This document shows positions 30,383 through 39,665 of a stretch of 64,000 nt of DNA, in pieces. Source of the DNA: Sphingomonas sp. JC676 (GTDB lineage: Bacteria; Pseudomonadota; Alphaproteobacteria; Sphingomonadales; Sphingomonadaceae); the NCBI RefSeq assembly GCF_014489075.1, contig NZ_JACTGR010000002.1:372001-436000 (forward strand), in the 5' to 3' direction. Numbering within the stretch: the stretch's first letter is position 1; the number at the start of each line of letters is the position of its first letter. A program made the position numbers and the translations under genes. Under the pieces are notes generated by a model. It saw nothing but the letters and a program-made list of their open reading frames with translations. It was not told the origin of the DNA and did not search any database.

Positions 30383-31311
30383 TTCATCCAGCAATCACCG
30401 CTGAAAGCCGCGGAAATCCGCCTTTTCTGAATTAGGCGGTAAATGGTTGCGAATCGGAATCGCACAATTTTGCTCTCGGGTGCGCTGCCCGCTGTGCTGG
30501 CGGGAGTCCATCCATGGCCATCTATCGTCGCGGCGCCATCTGTCCGGCATCGGCCAGCAGGGCATATGTCCCGCCGCACACAGTTCGCTGAACGTGCGGC
30601 TGGCAACGTCACTGCGATCGGCCAGATCAACGATGTCCATGCTGACGAGCGCGGCAGGCGCGCCGTTGAAGTCCGTCGCGGGCCGAGTTGGAAATCAGGC
30701 CCTACGAGATTTGGAAACCGAACGAAGGGGCCACCGCCTTTGAGCGGCGCCTTTGCCGCTGCCTGTTCGCCGGCCTGAGCGACGGGAGCCGGATCGACGT
30801 GCTGCGGGCGAACGCGGACCGGCTCGCGGGAGCAAGTCATCCCCTATGATGAACGTCGACGACGAGAGAGGCAACGCCCGCTTCGACGACTTCCGACGCC
30901 GGCGCGACACGTACAACCGGGGCTGATCGCCGGCTTGTAAAGTTGCGCGGGCGATAGCAGGGGGCTCTCGTAGGGCGACGCCTGTCAATCTTTCGTAAAT
31001 CTTCGCCGGCCATCTCGGGCGAGTCGGATGATTTTTTGTGGCATCTGAGCAACAAAATAACCAGCCAACCATCCGTCGAAGTAAGATATGCATAGATCAA
31101 ATATACATTAGATATATTTCCGAGTTCTTATTTCTAAGGTATCGATGTTGCATTTGTGCAACCGGTCTAGGTATTGCGATTGATAATGGGCGTTTCTTAT
31201 ATCGCGCCTATCTTTCCTTGTGGTCTATTTGCATCAGTGGCTACTCTGATGCGGGCTGTTCCCGGTTGGGGCCGGCCAGGCCTTCAGCCTTCCGGACAGG
31301 GAGAGTGGACA
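30383..31311 (+). other. Gene-poor region downstream of tRNA-Pro, possible decayed insert
   Basis: No intact gene is supported in these 929 bases. Around 30514 a short reading frame starts MAIYRRGAI, like the first residues of some tyrosine integrases, then stops after 25 codons. From 30664 to 30849 an open stretch of about 60 codons ends in ADRLAGASHPL and overlaps by 4 bases a further 26-codon frame (30846-30926); both could be gene remnants or chance. From about 31020 the base composition drops to AT-rich, unlike the surroundings, and this last part probably contains the promoter of the TonB receptor. The position just 3' of a tRNA is a common integration site, but no repeat of the tRNA end was found. 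Confidence 0.4.
31147..31162. promoter_or_regulatory. Inverted repeat upstream of TonB receptor
   Basis: GTTGCA-TTTG-TGCAAC is a perfect 6-bp inverted repeat in the AT-rich stretch 150 bases before the receptor start. It could be an operator; the protein that would bind it is unknown. Confidence 0.4.
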
Positions 31312-34212
31312 ATGACAAGGAAAAGTCGGATCGATCTGGCCGCAGGCGCGTCGTTCCTGGGCCTGGCGCTGGCCCTGGCGTCGCCCGCCGCCGCGCAGGA
31401 CCAGCCGGCGGTTCAAGACCAGCCCGTGGCGCAGACCGCCCCCCCGGCAACCGATACCGCCGACCAGGGTGATCAGGGCGGCGAGATCGTCGTCACCGGA
31501 ACGCTGTTCCGACAGACCTCGACCGCCACGCCATCACCGGTGACTGTGCTCTCCGCGCAGGACATGGCGCGCTCGGGCCAGACGACGATCGCCGACGCGG
31601 TTCGTTCGATCAGTTCGGACAATTCGGGCTCGATCCCGACCGCGTTCAGCAACGGCTTCGCGCGCGGTTCGGCGGGCGTGTCGCTGCGCGGGCTTTCGGT
31701 CAACTCGACGCTGGTGCTGGTCGATGGACTGCGCACCGCCAACTACGCGCTGGCCGATGACGGTCAGAAGAGCTTCGTCGACCTGAACACCATCCCGCAG
31801 AGCCTGGTCGACCGGGTCGAGGTGCTACGCGACGGCGCGTCCTCCACTTATGGCGCGGACGCGATCGGCGGCGTGGTCAACCTGATCATGAAGAAGGAAT
31901 TCCAGGGCATCGAGGGCAGCGGCGAGATCGGAACGACCGAGAAGGGCGACGGCATCTCGCAGCGCGCCAATCTGACGGTCGGCACCGGCACCCTCGATGA
32001 GAAAGGCTGGAACGCCTATCTCAACTTCGAATATCAGCGCGACACCAACATTTCGCTGAGCGACCGCGGCTTCCCCTACAACACGCAGGATCTGCGTTCG
32101 ATCGGCGGCGTCAACCGCGCGCCGGGCCGGCCGGGCACCAACAACGGCTCGATCTATGCGGTTGTCCGCCCGGGCCATCTCGCCGATCCGGCCGATCCGC
32201 TGAGCGGCATCCCCGACGGCGTGGCGCAGGTACTCAATCCGGCGGGCTGCGGCGCGCTCGCGACCACCGTGGTGGCTCCGGGCACCAGCACCGCCACCAG
32301 CGGCACCTTCTGCCAGCAGGATCTCAACGTCTATGGTGATCTCCAGCCGTCGCAGATCCGCGCCGGCGTCACCGGCCGCGTGACGGTCAAGATCAACGAC
32401 ACCAGCACAGCCTATGCCAGCGTCAGCTATTTCGCCGACAAGGTCTCGGCCGCGCTGCCGCCGCGCCAGATCCGTTCGACGGTGCCGATCAATACCAACG
32501 GCATTACGCTGCCGGTGTTGCTCGCCAACGGCCAGCTCAATCCGAACAACCCGTTCGCGTCCATGGGGCAGGTGGCGCTGATCAACTATGCGTTCGGCGA
32601 CATTCCGGCGCATGCCGAATCGCTCAACCATGTGCTGCGCGGCGTGATCAGCATCGAGGGCGAGTTCGACGGCGGCTGGAGCTATCAGGTTGCCGGCGTC
32701 GCGGCGCACACCTGGCTCGACAGCCGGCGCTTCGGCTTCATCAACATCCCCGCGCTCCAGAACGCGATCGCGACCGGCGCCTACAATTTCGTCAATCCGT
32801 CGATGAACAGCGTCGATGTGCGCAACGCATTGTCGCCGACTATCATCAAGCAATCGACTACCGATCTCGACATGGTGCAGGCGGTGGTGACCAAGGAACT
32901 GTTCGATCTTCCCGGCGGCCCGCTCAACCTCGGTGTCGGCGGATCGTTGCGCTACGAAGCGGTCAGCGATCCCAATGAGAATGCCAACCAGGACGTTCTG
33001 GGGCTCGGCTCGTCCTTTGCCTTCGGCAACCACACTGTAACGGCGGCCTTCTTCGAATTGCAGGCGCCGATCATCAAGCAGTTGGAGGTCGATGTCAGCG
33101 GCCGCTACGACCATTATTCGGAGGGCTTCAACCACTTCTCGCCCAAGGTGGGCGTTAAGGTCACGCCGATCCAACAGGTCGTGCTGCGTGGCACCTATTC
33201 TAAGGGCTTCCGCGCCCCGCAATTCGCCGAGAACGGGTCGAGCGCCCAACTCGGCTTCACCACGCTCGACATCTCGGCGGTCAACGATGCGGGCTATCAG
33301 GCCTTCGTCGCCGCGCATGGCGGAGCGACCAATCCCTATGTCCAGGCCTATAATCTCGGCGCGAACACGATCGGCAATCCCGACGTGCAGCCCGAGACCT
33401 CGGAAAGCTACACTTTCGGCGCGGTGATCCAGCCGCTGCCATGGCTCACGCTCACCGCCGATTACTACCACATCAGCAAGGACGACGTGATCATCCAGGC
33501 CCAGCCCGGACCGGCGCTCGATGCCTATTTCAACGGCCGGCCGCTGCCCGTCGGCTATGTGCTGACCTTCGACCAGCCCGATCCGGCCTTCCCGAACGCA
33601 CCGTTGCGCCCGACGATCGTCGGCGCGCCCTATGTCAACGCGGACTCGCTGGTCACCGAAGGCATCGATGCGTCGATCGAGGCGAAATTCCGCCTCGCCC
33701 CGGAGATCCGCCTGACCACCGCCGTGAACGTCACCGACATCTTCCACTACAAGTTCACGACCGGCGGCCAGACCTTCGAATATGTCGGCACGCAGAGTCC
33801 CTACACGCTGTCCTCGGGCGCGGGCACCCCGAAATGGCGGGGCAACTGGCAGACTAGCCTCGAATGGGGGCCGGCGACGCTCACCGGCACGGTCTATTAT
33901 GTCAGCGGCTATGACTCGATCGGCTTTGACCAGGATCCGACCGGCGGCTGCCTCTATCCACAGGACCCATCGGCATCGGCCAAGGAGATCGTCGACTGCC
34001 ACACCGGCTCGTTCACCTATGGCAATGTCCAGGCCGATTATCAGTTCAACGACAAGATCAACGCCTTCCTGACGGTGATCAACGTCACCGGCGAAAAGGC
34101 GCCGTTGAACCCGGCCGCCTATGCCGGTCCGCCTGCCAACTACAACCCAACCTATACCCAGGTCGGCATTGTCGGGCGCGTGTTCCGCTTCGGCGTGCGC
34201 GCGAAGTTCTAA
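31312..34212 (+). CDS. Large TonB-dependent receptor
   Basis: A 966-aa outer-membrane receptor, longer than typical siderophore receptors (650-800 aa) and in the range of sphingomonad receptors for carbohydrates, peptides or plant-derived compounds. The signal peptide ends at AAA-Q (about residue 29), followed by a proline/glutamine-rich linker and the TonB-box-like GEIVVTGTLFR. The plug contains VSLRGLSVNSTLVLVDGLR and VDRVEVLRDGASSTYGADAIGGVVNLIMK. The barrel ends with the aromatic FRFGVRAKF. The ATG at 31312 is favoured by GGGAGAG upstream and the signal peptide. It is followed by a winged-helix protein gene and a two-component pair on the same strand, which may control it. Substrate unknown. 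Confidence 0.93.
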   Translation: MTRKSRIDLAAGASFLGLALALASPAAAQDQPAVQDQPVAQTAPPATDTADQGDQGGEIVVTGTLFRQTSTATPSPVTVLSAQDMARSGQTTIADAVRSISSDNSGSIPTAFSNGFARGSAGVSLRGLSVNSTLVLVDGLRTANYALADDGQKSFVDLNTIPQSLVDRVEVLRDGASSTYGADAIGGVVNLIMKKEFQGIEGSGEIGTTEKGDGISQRANLTVGTGTLDEKGWNAYLNFEYQRDTNISLSDRGFPYNTQDLRSIGGVNRAPGRPGTNNGSIYAVVRPGHLADPADPLSGIPDGVAQVLNPAGCGALATTVVAPGTSTATSGTFCQQDLNVYGDLQPSQIRAGVTGRVTVKINDTSTAYASVSYFADKVSAALPPRQIRSTVPINTNGITLPVLLANGQLNPNNPFASMGQVALINYAFGDIPAHAESLNHVLRGVISIEGEFDGGWSYQVAGVAAHTWLDSRRFGFINIPALQNAIATGAYNFVNPSMNSVDVRNALSPTIIKQSTTDLDMVQAVVTKELFDLPGGPLNLGVGGSLRYEAVSDPNENANQDVLGLGSSFAFGNHTVTAAFFELQAPIIKQLEVDVSGRYDHYSEGFNHFSPKVGVKVTPIQQVVLRGTYSKGFRAPQFAENGSSAQLGFTTLDISAVNDAGYQAFVAAHGGATNPYVQAYNLGANTIGNPDVQPETSESYTFGAVIQPLPWLTLTADYYHISKDDVIIQAQPGPALDAYFNGRPLPVGYVLTFDQPDPAFPNAPLRPTIVGAPYVNADSLVTEGIDASIEAKFRLAPEIRLTTAVNVTDIFHYKFTTGGQTFEYVGTQSPYTLSSGAGTPKWRGNWQTSLEWGPATLTGTVYYVSGYDSIGFDQDPTGGCLYPQDPSASAKEIVDCHTGSFTYGNVQADYQFNDKINAFLTVINVTGEKAPLNPAAYAGPPANYNPTYTQVGIVGRVFRFGVRAKF

Positions 34213-34226
34213 AAAGTCCCAGGCGG

Positions 34227-34253
34227 GGGGCGCGAGATTCCCCTACGCGCCCC
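34227..34253 (+). terminator. Weak terminator-like hairpin after TonB receptor
   Basis: GGGGCGCG (34227-34234) pairs with CGCGCCCC (34246-34253), 14 bases after the stop codon, with an 11-base loop. No T run follows, so termination may be partial or factor-dependent. Confidence 0.35.
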
Positions 34254-34403
34254 GTCGCCCGCCATGGCCGGCCGTGAGGCAGTTCATGGCGCAGACCGCG
34301 CAGTTCGGCCGCCGCCGGCTGCGCGGTCGTCGTTCAAAGCCCGGACGGCGCGTTTCGCAGCGCGTCCCTCAGGCACCGCGTCCGACGGGTGTATTAAGCC
34401 TCC

Positions 34404-34868
34404 ATGACGCAGGTAATGGCCCTGTCAGCCCCGCAACAGCTCGTCCAGAACGAGTTTTCGCGGCTGGTCATCAAGCGCGGCGCGCTCGCCTTTTTGCCCG
34501 AGCCGCCGGAAATCCGTTGGAACGGCGTAATGCTGCGGCTTTCACCGCTTGAGACGGAGATCCTGTCGCTCCTGGTGCGACGCGGGCGGGCGAGCTGGGA
34601 AGATGTCGACAGCGCGATCACCGCGCTCCATGGAAATCCCCACAACCGCGAAATCTTCATCCATCGCATCCGCAGCAAGTTCGCCGCGATCGGCGCCGTC
34701 GATCCGGTCGAGACGGTGCGCGGGTGGGGGCTGAGGCTCCGCGTCGAACGCGACTTGTTCGGCTCGACCACGACCTGGATCGGCGTGCGCGAGGATGCGA
34801 TCGACGCGCTCACGCCCCAAGCTGCGCGGGCGATCGCGGCGAGCAGCGCGGCGCAGTTCGGCGGCTGA
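34404..34868 (+). CDS. OmpR/PhoB-type winged-helix protein without receiver domain
   Basis: A 154-aa protein whose centre is a Trans_Reg_C winged helix: LSPLETEILSLLVRRG, then the helix EIFIHRIRSKFAAIG and the wing VRGWGLRLRVE. There is no receiver domain, so it is not a classical response regulator; the N-terminal 35 residues are not recognised. It could be a standalone transcription factor controlled by protein contacts or level. It lies 191 bases after the TonB receptor and 106 before a histidine kinase gene, all on one strand. The first ATG lacks a clear ribosome-binding site; an internal ATG at 34416 is an alternative start. Confidence 0.75.
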   Translation: MTQVMALSAPQQLVQNEFSRLVIKRGALAFLPEPPEIRWNGVMLRLSPLETEILSLLVRRGRASWEDVDSAITALHGNPHNREIFIHRIRSKFAAIGAVDPVETVRGWGLRLRVERDLFGSTTTWIGVREDAIDALTPQAARAIAASSAAQFGG

Positions 34869-34974
34869 TTTCGCGTCACAGCCGAGCGCGCAAATCGCGA
34901 ACTGCGCGCCGGGCGGCGCGAACTGCATCATGCGCGTGATTTACGCCGCGCGCGGGGTATCCTAGCACCTGCAC

Positions 34975-36060
34975 ATGCACCGCGATCTTCCGGAGCTGGC
35001 ACGCGCGCGTAGCAGGGGCGTTCCGGCTTCAGTCTATCTCGTCGTTCTGTTCTGGGTCGGCCAGTTCTGCATGTTGACGGCGGAACGCGCGCTGATGGAC
35101 TCTGGCGACGACACGAGCTTCCTTGCGCCGCGCGCGATCGTGGCGACGGTCGGCGTCGCCATCTCGATCGGGATCGGCTTGTTGCTCAAGCGCCAAGCCG
35201 GGCATAGCTGGTCGGTCCGGTTGAGCACCGCGCTGCTGCTCGCGCTTGCCGGCGCGGTGCTGCACAGCGGCGTCAATTTCAGCGTCTTTCACGCATTCAT
35301 GCCCAAGGAGAATTGGAGCCAGGCGACCTTCCCCGCCTATTTCGCCGCGGTGGTGCAATGGTTCTGGGCCTATTGCGCGATTTCGGCGATGCTGCTGAGC
35401 GGCGTCTATGGCGCGGAGCTGCGCGAAGGCGAGCGTCACATGGCCGAACTCCGGCATCTCGCCCATACCGCGCAGCTGCGCGCGCTCCAGTACCAGCTCA
35501 ACCCGCATTTCATGTTCAACACGCTGAACTCGATCGCGTCTTTGATCTCGTCGGGCCGTTCGGACTGCGCCGAGCAGATGGTGGAGAATCTCTCCGATTT
35601 CCTGCGCGCCGCGCTGGTGATCGATCCGAGCGACGACATGCCACTGGCGCGGGAGATCGAGCTCCAGTCGCTCTATCTCTCGATCGAGGCTCTGCGCTTC
35701 TCGGACCGGCTGCGCGTGACGATCGACGTGCCCGAAGCGCTCCGCAAGGTCCAGCTGCCCAGCCTGATCCTCCAGCCGCTGGTCGAGAATGCGATCAAGC
35801 ACGGCGTCGCGCGCAGCGACCGCACCACCGAGATCGAGATCATCGCCGCGCGCGAGGATGGCGGCGTGCGGCTCACCGTGCGCAACACCGTAGCCAATGC
35901 CGCGCGCGAGGCGGCGGCCGGGCATGGTATCGGGCTCGCCAATGTCGCACGCCGGCTGCTGGTGCGCTATGATCAGGATTGCGGCTTCATGAGCGGCGTC
36001 GACGCCGAGGGGCGGTTCGCGGCCAGCTTCGTGATTCCCGCGGGAGCCCGCAACGCGTGA
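34975..36060 (+). CDS. LytS/YehU-type sensor histidine kinase
   Basis: A 361-aa membrane kinase. Four hydrophobic segments (about residues 19-36, 52-71, 84-100 and 122-143) form the input domain, with no large periplasmic loop. After a short linker (about 147-170) comes the His_kinase domain: QYQLNPHFMFNTLNS with the phospho-accepting His178, then the ATP-binding N-box LILQPLVENAIKHG near residue 262 and GIGLANVARRL as the G-box. This family pairs with LytTR response regulators, and one overlaps its stop codon by 4 bases. The signal sensed is unknown; envelope or nutrient state is possible from the neighbouring receptor. Confidence 0.92.
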   Translation: MHRDLPELARARSRGVPASVYLVVLFWVGQFCMLTAERALMDSGDDTSFLAPRAIVATVGVAISIGIGLLLKRQAGHSWSVRLSTALLLALAGAVLHSGVNFSVFHAFMPKENWSQATFPAYFAAVVQWFWAYCAISAMLLSGVYGAELREGERHMAELRHLAHTAQLRALQYQLNPHFMFNTLNSIASLISSGRSDCAEQMVENLSDFLRAALVIDPSDDMPLAREIELQSLYLSIEALRFSDRLRVTIDVPEALRKVQLPSLILQPLVENAIKHGVARSDRTTEIEIIAAREDGGVRLTVRNTVANAAREAAAGHGIGLANVARRLLVRYDQDCGFMSGVDAEGRFAASFVIPAGARNA

Positions 36061-36854
36061 CGGTACGGCTGCTCATCTGCGACGACGAACCGCTCGCCAC
36101 CGATCGCCTGTCGGCACTGCTCGATCGGCGCGAGGATGTCGAGGTGGTCGGCGTCGCGCGCAGCGGTGCCGAGGCGCTCCAAAGGATCGACGAGCTGCAC
36201 CCGGACGCCGTTCTGCTCGATGTCGAGATGCCCGAGCTCGACGGGTTCGACGTGGTCGAGGCGCTGGCCGCCGAGGCCGATGGCGCGACCCCGCTGATCA
36301 TCTTCGTCACCGCCTATCCGCAATTCGCAACCAATGCGTTCGACAGCGGCGCGATAGACTTCCTCACCAAGCCGGTGCGTTACAGCCGGCTCGAAAAGTC
36401 GATCGATCGGCTCCAGCGCGCGATCGACGACCGCAGCGCGCGGCGCCGGCTCGACGAGCTTTCGCAGCAGCTCGACCAGCTCCGCTCGGACCGGCAGAGC
36501 GGGCGCGGCGAAGGCAAAAGGCTGTGGGTCTCGCGCCGTGGCGAGATGGTGAGCATCGCGCTCGACAAGCTCGACCGGATCAGCGCCGAGGGCGAATATG
36601 TCCGGCTCTATCAGGGCGATCGCACCTATCTCCATCGCAGCTCAATCATCGCGATCCTGCCGCATCTCGACCAGAGCCGCTTCGTGCGCATCCACCGCTC
36701 GCACATCGTGAGCCTCGAAAGCATCGCCGCGATCCGGCGGCGGCCGGCGGGGGGCTATCGCATCGTCACCGCCGTGGGCGACACGCTGCCGGTCGGCCGG
36801 ACCTATCATGCGGTGGTGCGCTCGGTGCTCGGCGGCCAGGTCGAAGCCGAGTAG
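36057..36854 (+). CDS. LytTR-family response regulator
   Basis: A 265-aa regulator starting with GTG inside the kinase stop codon. The receiver (1-120) has acidic residues DDEP at 9-12, the phospho-acceptor Asp55 in LLDVEMPE, the conserved FVTAY and the lysine in FLTKPVRY. A helical linker leads to a LytTR DNA-binding domain (about 155-262) with IALDKLDRISAEGEYVRLY, FVRIHRSHIVSL and LPVGRTYH. LytTR proteins bind direct repeats. It forms a two-component system with the preceding kinase; targets are not visible here. Confidence 0.94.
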   Translation: MTVRLLICDDEPLATDRLSALLDRREDVEVVGVARSGAEALQRIDELHPDAVLLDVEMPELDGFDVVEALAAEADGATPLIIFVTAYPQFATNAFDSGAIDFLTKPVRYSRLEKSIDRLQRAIDDRSARRRLDELSQQLDQLRSDRQSGRGEGKRLWVSRRGEMVSIALDKLDRISAEGEYVRLYQGDRTYLHRSSIIAILPHLDQSRFVRIHRSHIVSLESIAAIRRRPAGGYRIVTAVGDTLPVGRTYHAVVRSVLGGQVEAE

Positions 36855-37012
36855 CACGCGACATTCCGTCTTCTCGTCCCTCGCAGCGTAGCTACGGTCG
36901 AGGGGGACCGGCCACACCTGACGCCAACTGACGGCGGCTAGCCACCCAAAAGCGATCGGCTCTATGCGCTGCCACGGGCCGTAGTGGCAAAAGACGGAGA
37001 GACGGTGAGAGG

Positions 37013-37231
37013 TTACGACCTCCGTCCGCCTCCGCGCGGCAGCAAGCTCAGGAACGTGACCGCGCCGAGGCCGGCAATCACTGCGGCGATCGGAAGGCTG
37101 TGGACACCGGCCATGAGGGCCGCAGTGACCATCGGAAACAGGCCCAGCACCCCAATGCAGAGCCGGACAAACATGGGATTATGGCGAGCCGGTTGGGCGC
37201 GCTGGACAAGGTGGTGGCCGGTGTGGGACAT
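37013..37231 (-). CDS. Small two-helix membrane protein
   Basis: A 72-aa unrecognised protein. Two hydrophobic segments (RLCIGVLGLFPMVTAALMAGV and LPIAAVIAGLGAVTFLSLL) are joined by a short turn, with basic ends (PRGGGRRS). The start at 37231 (MSHTGHHLVQRA) has AAGG about 9 bases upstream; the open frame extends to 37324 but the extra part is low-complexity and lacks likeness. It lies alone on the minus strand between the response regulator and an outer-membrane protein gene. Confidence 0.5.
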   Translation of the reverse strand: MSHTGHHLVQRAQPARHNPMFVRLCIGVLGLFPMVTAALMAGVHSLPIAAVIAGLGAVTFLSLLPRGGGRRS

Positions 37232-37350
37232 TGTGCTGAACCTTTTTTGATCATGCGACGCGGCGATGCCGTTTCCAGCAGAACCGGACGCGGGCGTCGG
37301 GTCGGGAGACCGTGACGCCCGCAAGGCAGGGGTTGCGTGATTTGACGGAC

Positions 37351-37956
37351 CTAGAAGCGGTAGGTGATGCCGGTCATGACCTGGTGGCGGTCATATTTGC
37401 CCTCACCGTCGCTTAGGTCGGCATAGCGATATTCCACCCGCGCGGAGACGTGGTCAGTCACCATGCGCTCGAGACCGCCGCCGACGAGCCAGCCGTTACG
37501 GTCCTCCGAGACGTTGCTCGTACCCGTCGCCGATACCACCGTCGTGCCGACGCGATCATTGGTATAGCCGCCGCGCCCATACAGCAGCGTCGTGGGAGTG
37601 ACGAGGTAGCCGGCGCGGGCGGAGAGATCGAAAGATCGCTTGGAATTGAGCGAGACGCGATCTGCACCGCTGCCGCCGCTCACGGTGTCGCTGGTTCCGA
37701 AGTTCAGACCCATTTCGCCGCCGAGCACAAACTTGCCGATCGTCTTGTCATAGCCAGCGTAGCCGCCGACGACGGCGGAGTCCTGCGAAGCGTCGACTGC
37801 CACGATGCCGAGGTCGGTTTCGGGGTTGCGCACCTTGTTTTCGACCCACCCAGCCTGCACGCCGACCGACGGGCCGTCGAAGTTCTGCGCGTGCGCCGCG
37901 CCAGTAACACACACAGTCGAGAGCAGGACAAGCAACGATATCGAAACAGTCTTCAT
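37351..37956 (-). CDS. Outer-membrane beta-barrel protein (Omp25/OmpA-like porin type)
   Basis: A 201-aa eight-strand-type outer-membrane protein. A signal peptide (MKTVSISLLVLLSTVCVTGAAHA) is followed by alternating amphipathic strands, with GGYAGYDKTIGKFVLGGEMG in the first half and ARVEYRYADLSDGEGKYDRHQVMTGITYRF at the end, terminating in phenylalanine as barrel proteins do. It resembles small alphaproteobacterial surface proteins such as Omp25/Omp31 rather than full OmpA, since there is no peptidoglycan-binding domain. The ATG at 37956 has GAGG 10 bases upstream; an in-frame TTG at 37971 is less likely. Upstream is an AT-rich promoter region carrying a palindrome. Confidence 0.85.
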   Translation of the reverse strand: MKTVSISLLVLLSTVCVTGAAHAQNFDGPSVGVQAGWVENKVRNPETDLGIVAVDASQDSAVVGGYAGYDKTIGKFVLGGEMGLNFGTSDTVSGGSGADRVSLNSKRSFDLSARAGYLVTPTTLLYGRGGYTNDRVGTTVVSATGTSNVSEDRNGWLVGGGLERMVTDHVSARVEYRYADLSDGEGKYDRHQVMTGITYRF

Positions 37957-38042
37957 GTTAATGTACCTCAATATTATGCGTACAGGTTACGATAAATGTC
38001 GAAAAACGCGGTTGAACAAAAAAATAATGGCGTAATTTCAGT

Positions 38043-38060
38043 TATATCGACTTCGATATA
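38043..38060. promoter_or_regulatory. Palindrome in AT-rich region between efflux pump and Omp gene
   Basis: TATATCGA-CT-TCGATATA is a perfect 8-bp inverted repeat with a 2-base centre. It lies 87 bases before the small outer-membrane protein start and 32 bases after the efflux-pump stop, both on the minus strand. AT-rich stems make poor terminators, so an operator for the Omp gene is more likely. Confidence 0.45.
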
Positions 38061-38092
38061 TTGCGATCTCCCTCGATTGTTTTGGTTCGAAA

Positions 38093-39637
38093 TCAATGAG
38101 CACCGCTGGTGTCGATCGGCCCCTTTGGCTTGGGCACGAGCCAGATGATCGCCGCGGAGATGCCGAGGGCGACGGCGATCACGCCGAACATGTTGAGCGT
38201 CGCGAGCATCACGCTCTGGCCTTCCACGACGTATGAAAGCATCGTCCTCGCCGACTCGACCGGAACGCCCTGCGTGGTCATCGCGTCGACCGCCCCTTGT
38301 CCGTGTACCATCGAGTTCGCGATCTCGGTGTTGTTGACCCGGGTAGCGTCCGACCATCGGCTCTGGATGAGCGACGTCGCGAAGGCACCGGCCAGCGTCC
38401 GCATGAAGTTGGAGAGGCCGGCGGCGTTGGCCTGCTCCTCCGGGTTCACGCTGGCCATGGCGAGACCGGTCACGGGCACGAAGAACATGACCATGAACAC
38501 GCCGGTGACGAGCGTCGGCCAGGCCATCTGCAGGAAGGTGACGTCGCTGTTGAAGGTCCACATGCGCCACAGCATGACTCCACCGAGCCCGAGGATTCCG
38601 AGACAGACGATCAGCCGTGGATCGAACTTCTCCACGGCCTTCCCGACGAGCGGGGAGCACACCACCGCGAGGATGCCCATGATGCCGGTCGCATAGCCGG
38701 CCCAAGTGGCGGTGTAGCCCATGTTGGACTGCAGCCAGAGCGGCAGAATCACGATGCTGGCGAAGAAAGCGCCGAAGCCGACGGAATAGGTCGTCGCCGC
38801 ACCGACAAAGCCTCGGTGCCGGAAGATCCTGAGATCGACGATCGGGTTCTTCTCGGTGAGCTCCCAGATCAGGAAGGCGACGAAGCCGATGGCTGCGATC
38901 ACCGCCAGGACCTGGATCTCGTGCGAGTTGAACCAGTCGTGGTTGCGGCCCTCGTCGAGCATGATCTGGAGCGCGCCGACCCAGACGACGAGCAAAGCGA
39001 GACCGACCTTGTCGATTACGGCTTTGCCCTTCGGGTCTGGCTGCCCGCGCATCATCATCATCAGCGCGAGACCGCCGGCGGCCGCTATCGGCACCTTGAT
39101 GAAGAAGATCCACGCCCAGCCGTAATTGTCGCAGATGATGCCGCCGAGGATCGGGCCCGCGACGGGGCCGATCAGGGTGGTCATCGCCCAGATGACGGTG
39201 GCGAGGGTAGCCTTCTCCTTGGGGAATATGCGCAGCAGCAGCATCTGGGAGAGCGGCATGATCGGACCGCCGAAGAGCCCCAGCAGCACGCGCATGCCCA
39301 GCAGCATGCCGAGCGAGCCCGACAAGCCGCACAGCAATGAGACGACGGCGAACCCGAGATAGCAGGTGATGAAGGTGCGCTGCGCGCCGAACTTCTTGGC
39401 CAGCCAACCGGTGAGCGGCACCGTGATCGCCTCTGCGACTGCATAGGAGGTGATCACCCACGTCCCCTGCGTCGAGGAGACGCCGAGATTGCCGGCGATC
39501 GTCGGTATCGACACGTTGGCGATGGTGGTGTCGAGCACCACCAGGAAATTGCCGAGCCCGATCAGGATCGCGGCGATGTACAGCGGCGCTCCCTTCAGCG
39601 GGGCGGCGTTGAGCTGTGCTCTGATAGCTGCCGTCAT
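38093..39637 (-). CDS. DHA2-family MFS multidrug efflux pump, EmrB type
   Basis: A 514-aa inner-membrane proton-driven exporter with about 14 transmembrane segments. Family marks are the first helix motif FLVVLDTTIANVSIPTIAG, GTWVITSYAVAEAI, the motif A loop GWLAKKFGAQRTF, and motif C around IGPVAGPILGGIICDNYGWAWIFFIKVP, as in EmrB. The later NAAGLSNFMRTLAGAFATSLI is also conserved. It is the last gene of a three-gene unit (outer-membrane factor, HlyD-type adaptor, pump) and would expel toxic compounds across both membranes. It starts at ATG 39637, 28 bases after the adaptor stop. Confidence 0.94.
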   Translation of the reverse strand: MTAAIRAQLNAAPLKGAPLYIAAILIGLGNFLVVLDTTIANVSIPTIAGNLGVSSTQGTWVITSYAVAEAITVPLTGWLAKKFGAQRTFITCYLGFAVVSLLCGLSGSLGMLLGMRVLLGLFGGPIMPLSQMLLLRIFPKEKATLATVIWAMTTLIGPVAGPILGGIICDNYGWAWIFFIKVPIAAAGGLALMMMMRGQPDPKGKAVIDKVGLALLVVWVGALQIMLDEGRNHDWFNSHEIQVLAVIAAIGFVAFLIWELTEKNPIVDLRIFRHRGFVGAATTYSVGFGAFFASIVILPLWLQSNMGYTATWAGYATGIMGILAVVCSPLVGKAVEKFDPRLIVCLGILGLGGVMLWRMWTFNSDVTFLQMAWPTLVTGVFMVMFFVPVTGLAMASVNPEEQANAAGLSNFMRTLAGAFATSLIQSRWSDATRVNNTEIANSMVHGQGAVDAMTTQGVPVESARTMLSYVVEGQSVMLATLNMFGVIAVALGISAAIIWLVPKPKGPIDTSGAH

Positions 39638-39665
39638 GGCTTGTGCTCCCGGAGGATGAAGGAGG

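Noticed and set aside
30202..30840. 212-codon minus-strand frame spanning tRNA-Pro
   Set aside because: It runs through the tRNA gene and has low-complexity composition.
31837..34002. Large minus-strand frame antisense to the 966-aa TonB receptor
   Set aside because: A shadow frame with no start signal and no domain.
37974..39461. 495-codon minus-strand frame overlapping the efflux pump gene
   Set aside because: Same strand, different frame from an intact 14-helix pump; strongly arginine-rich shadow.
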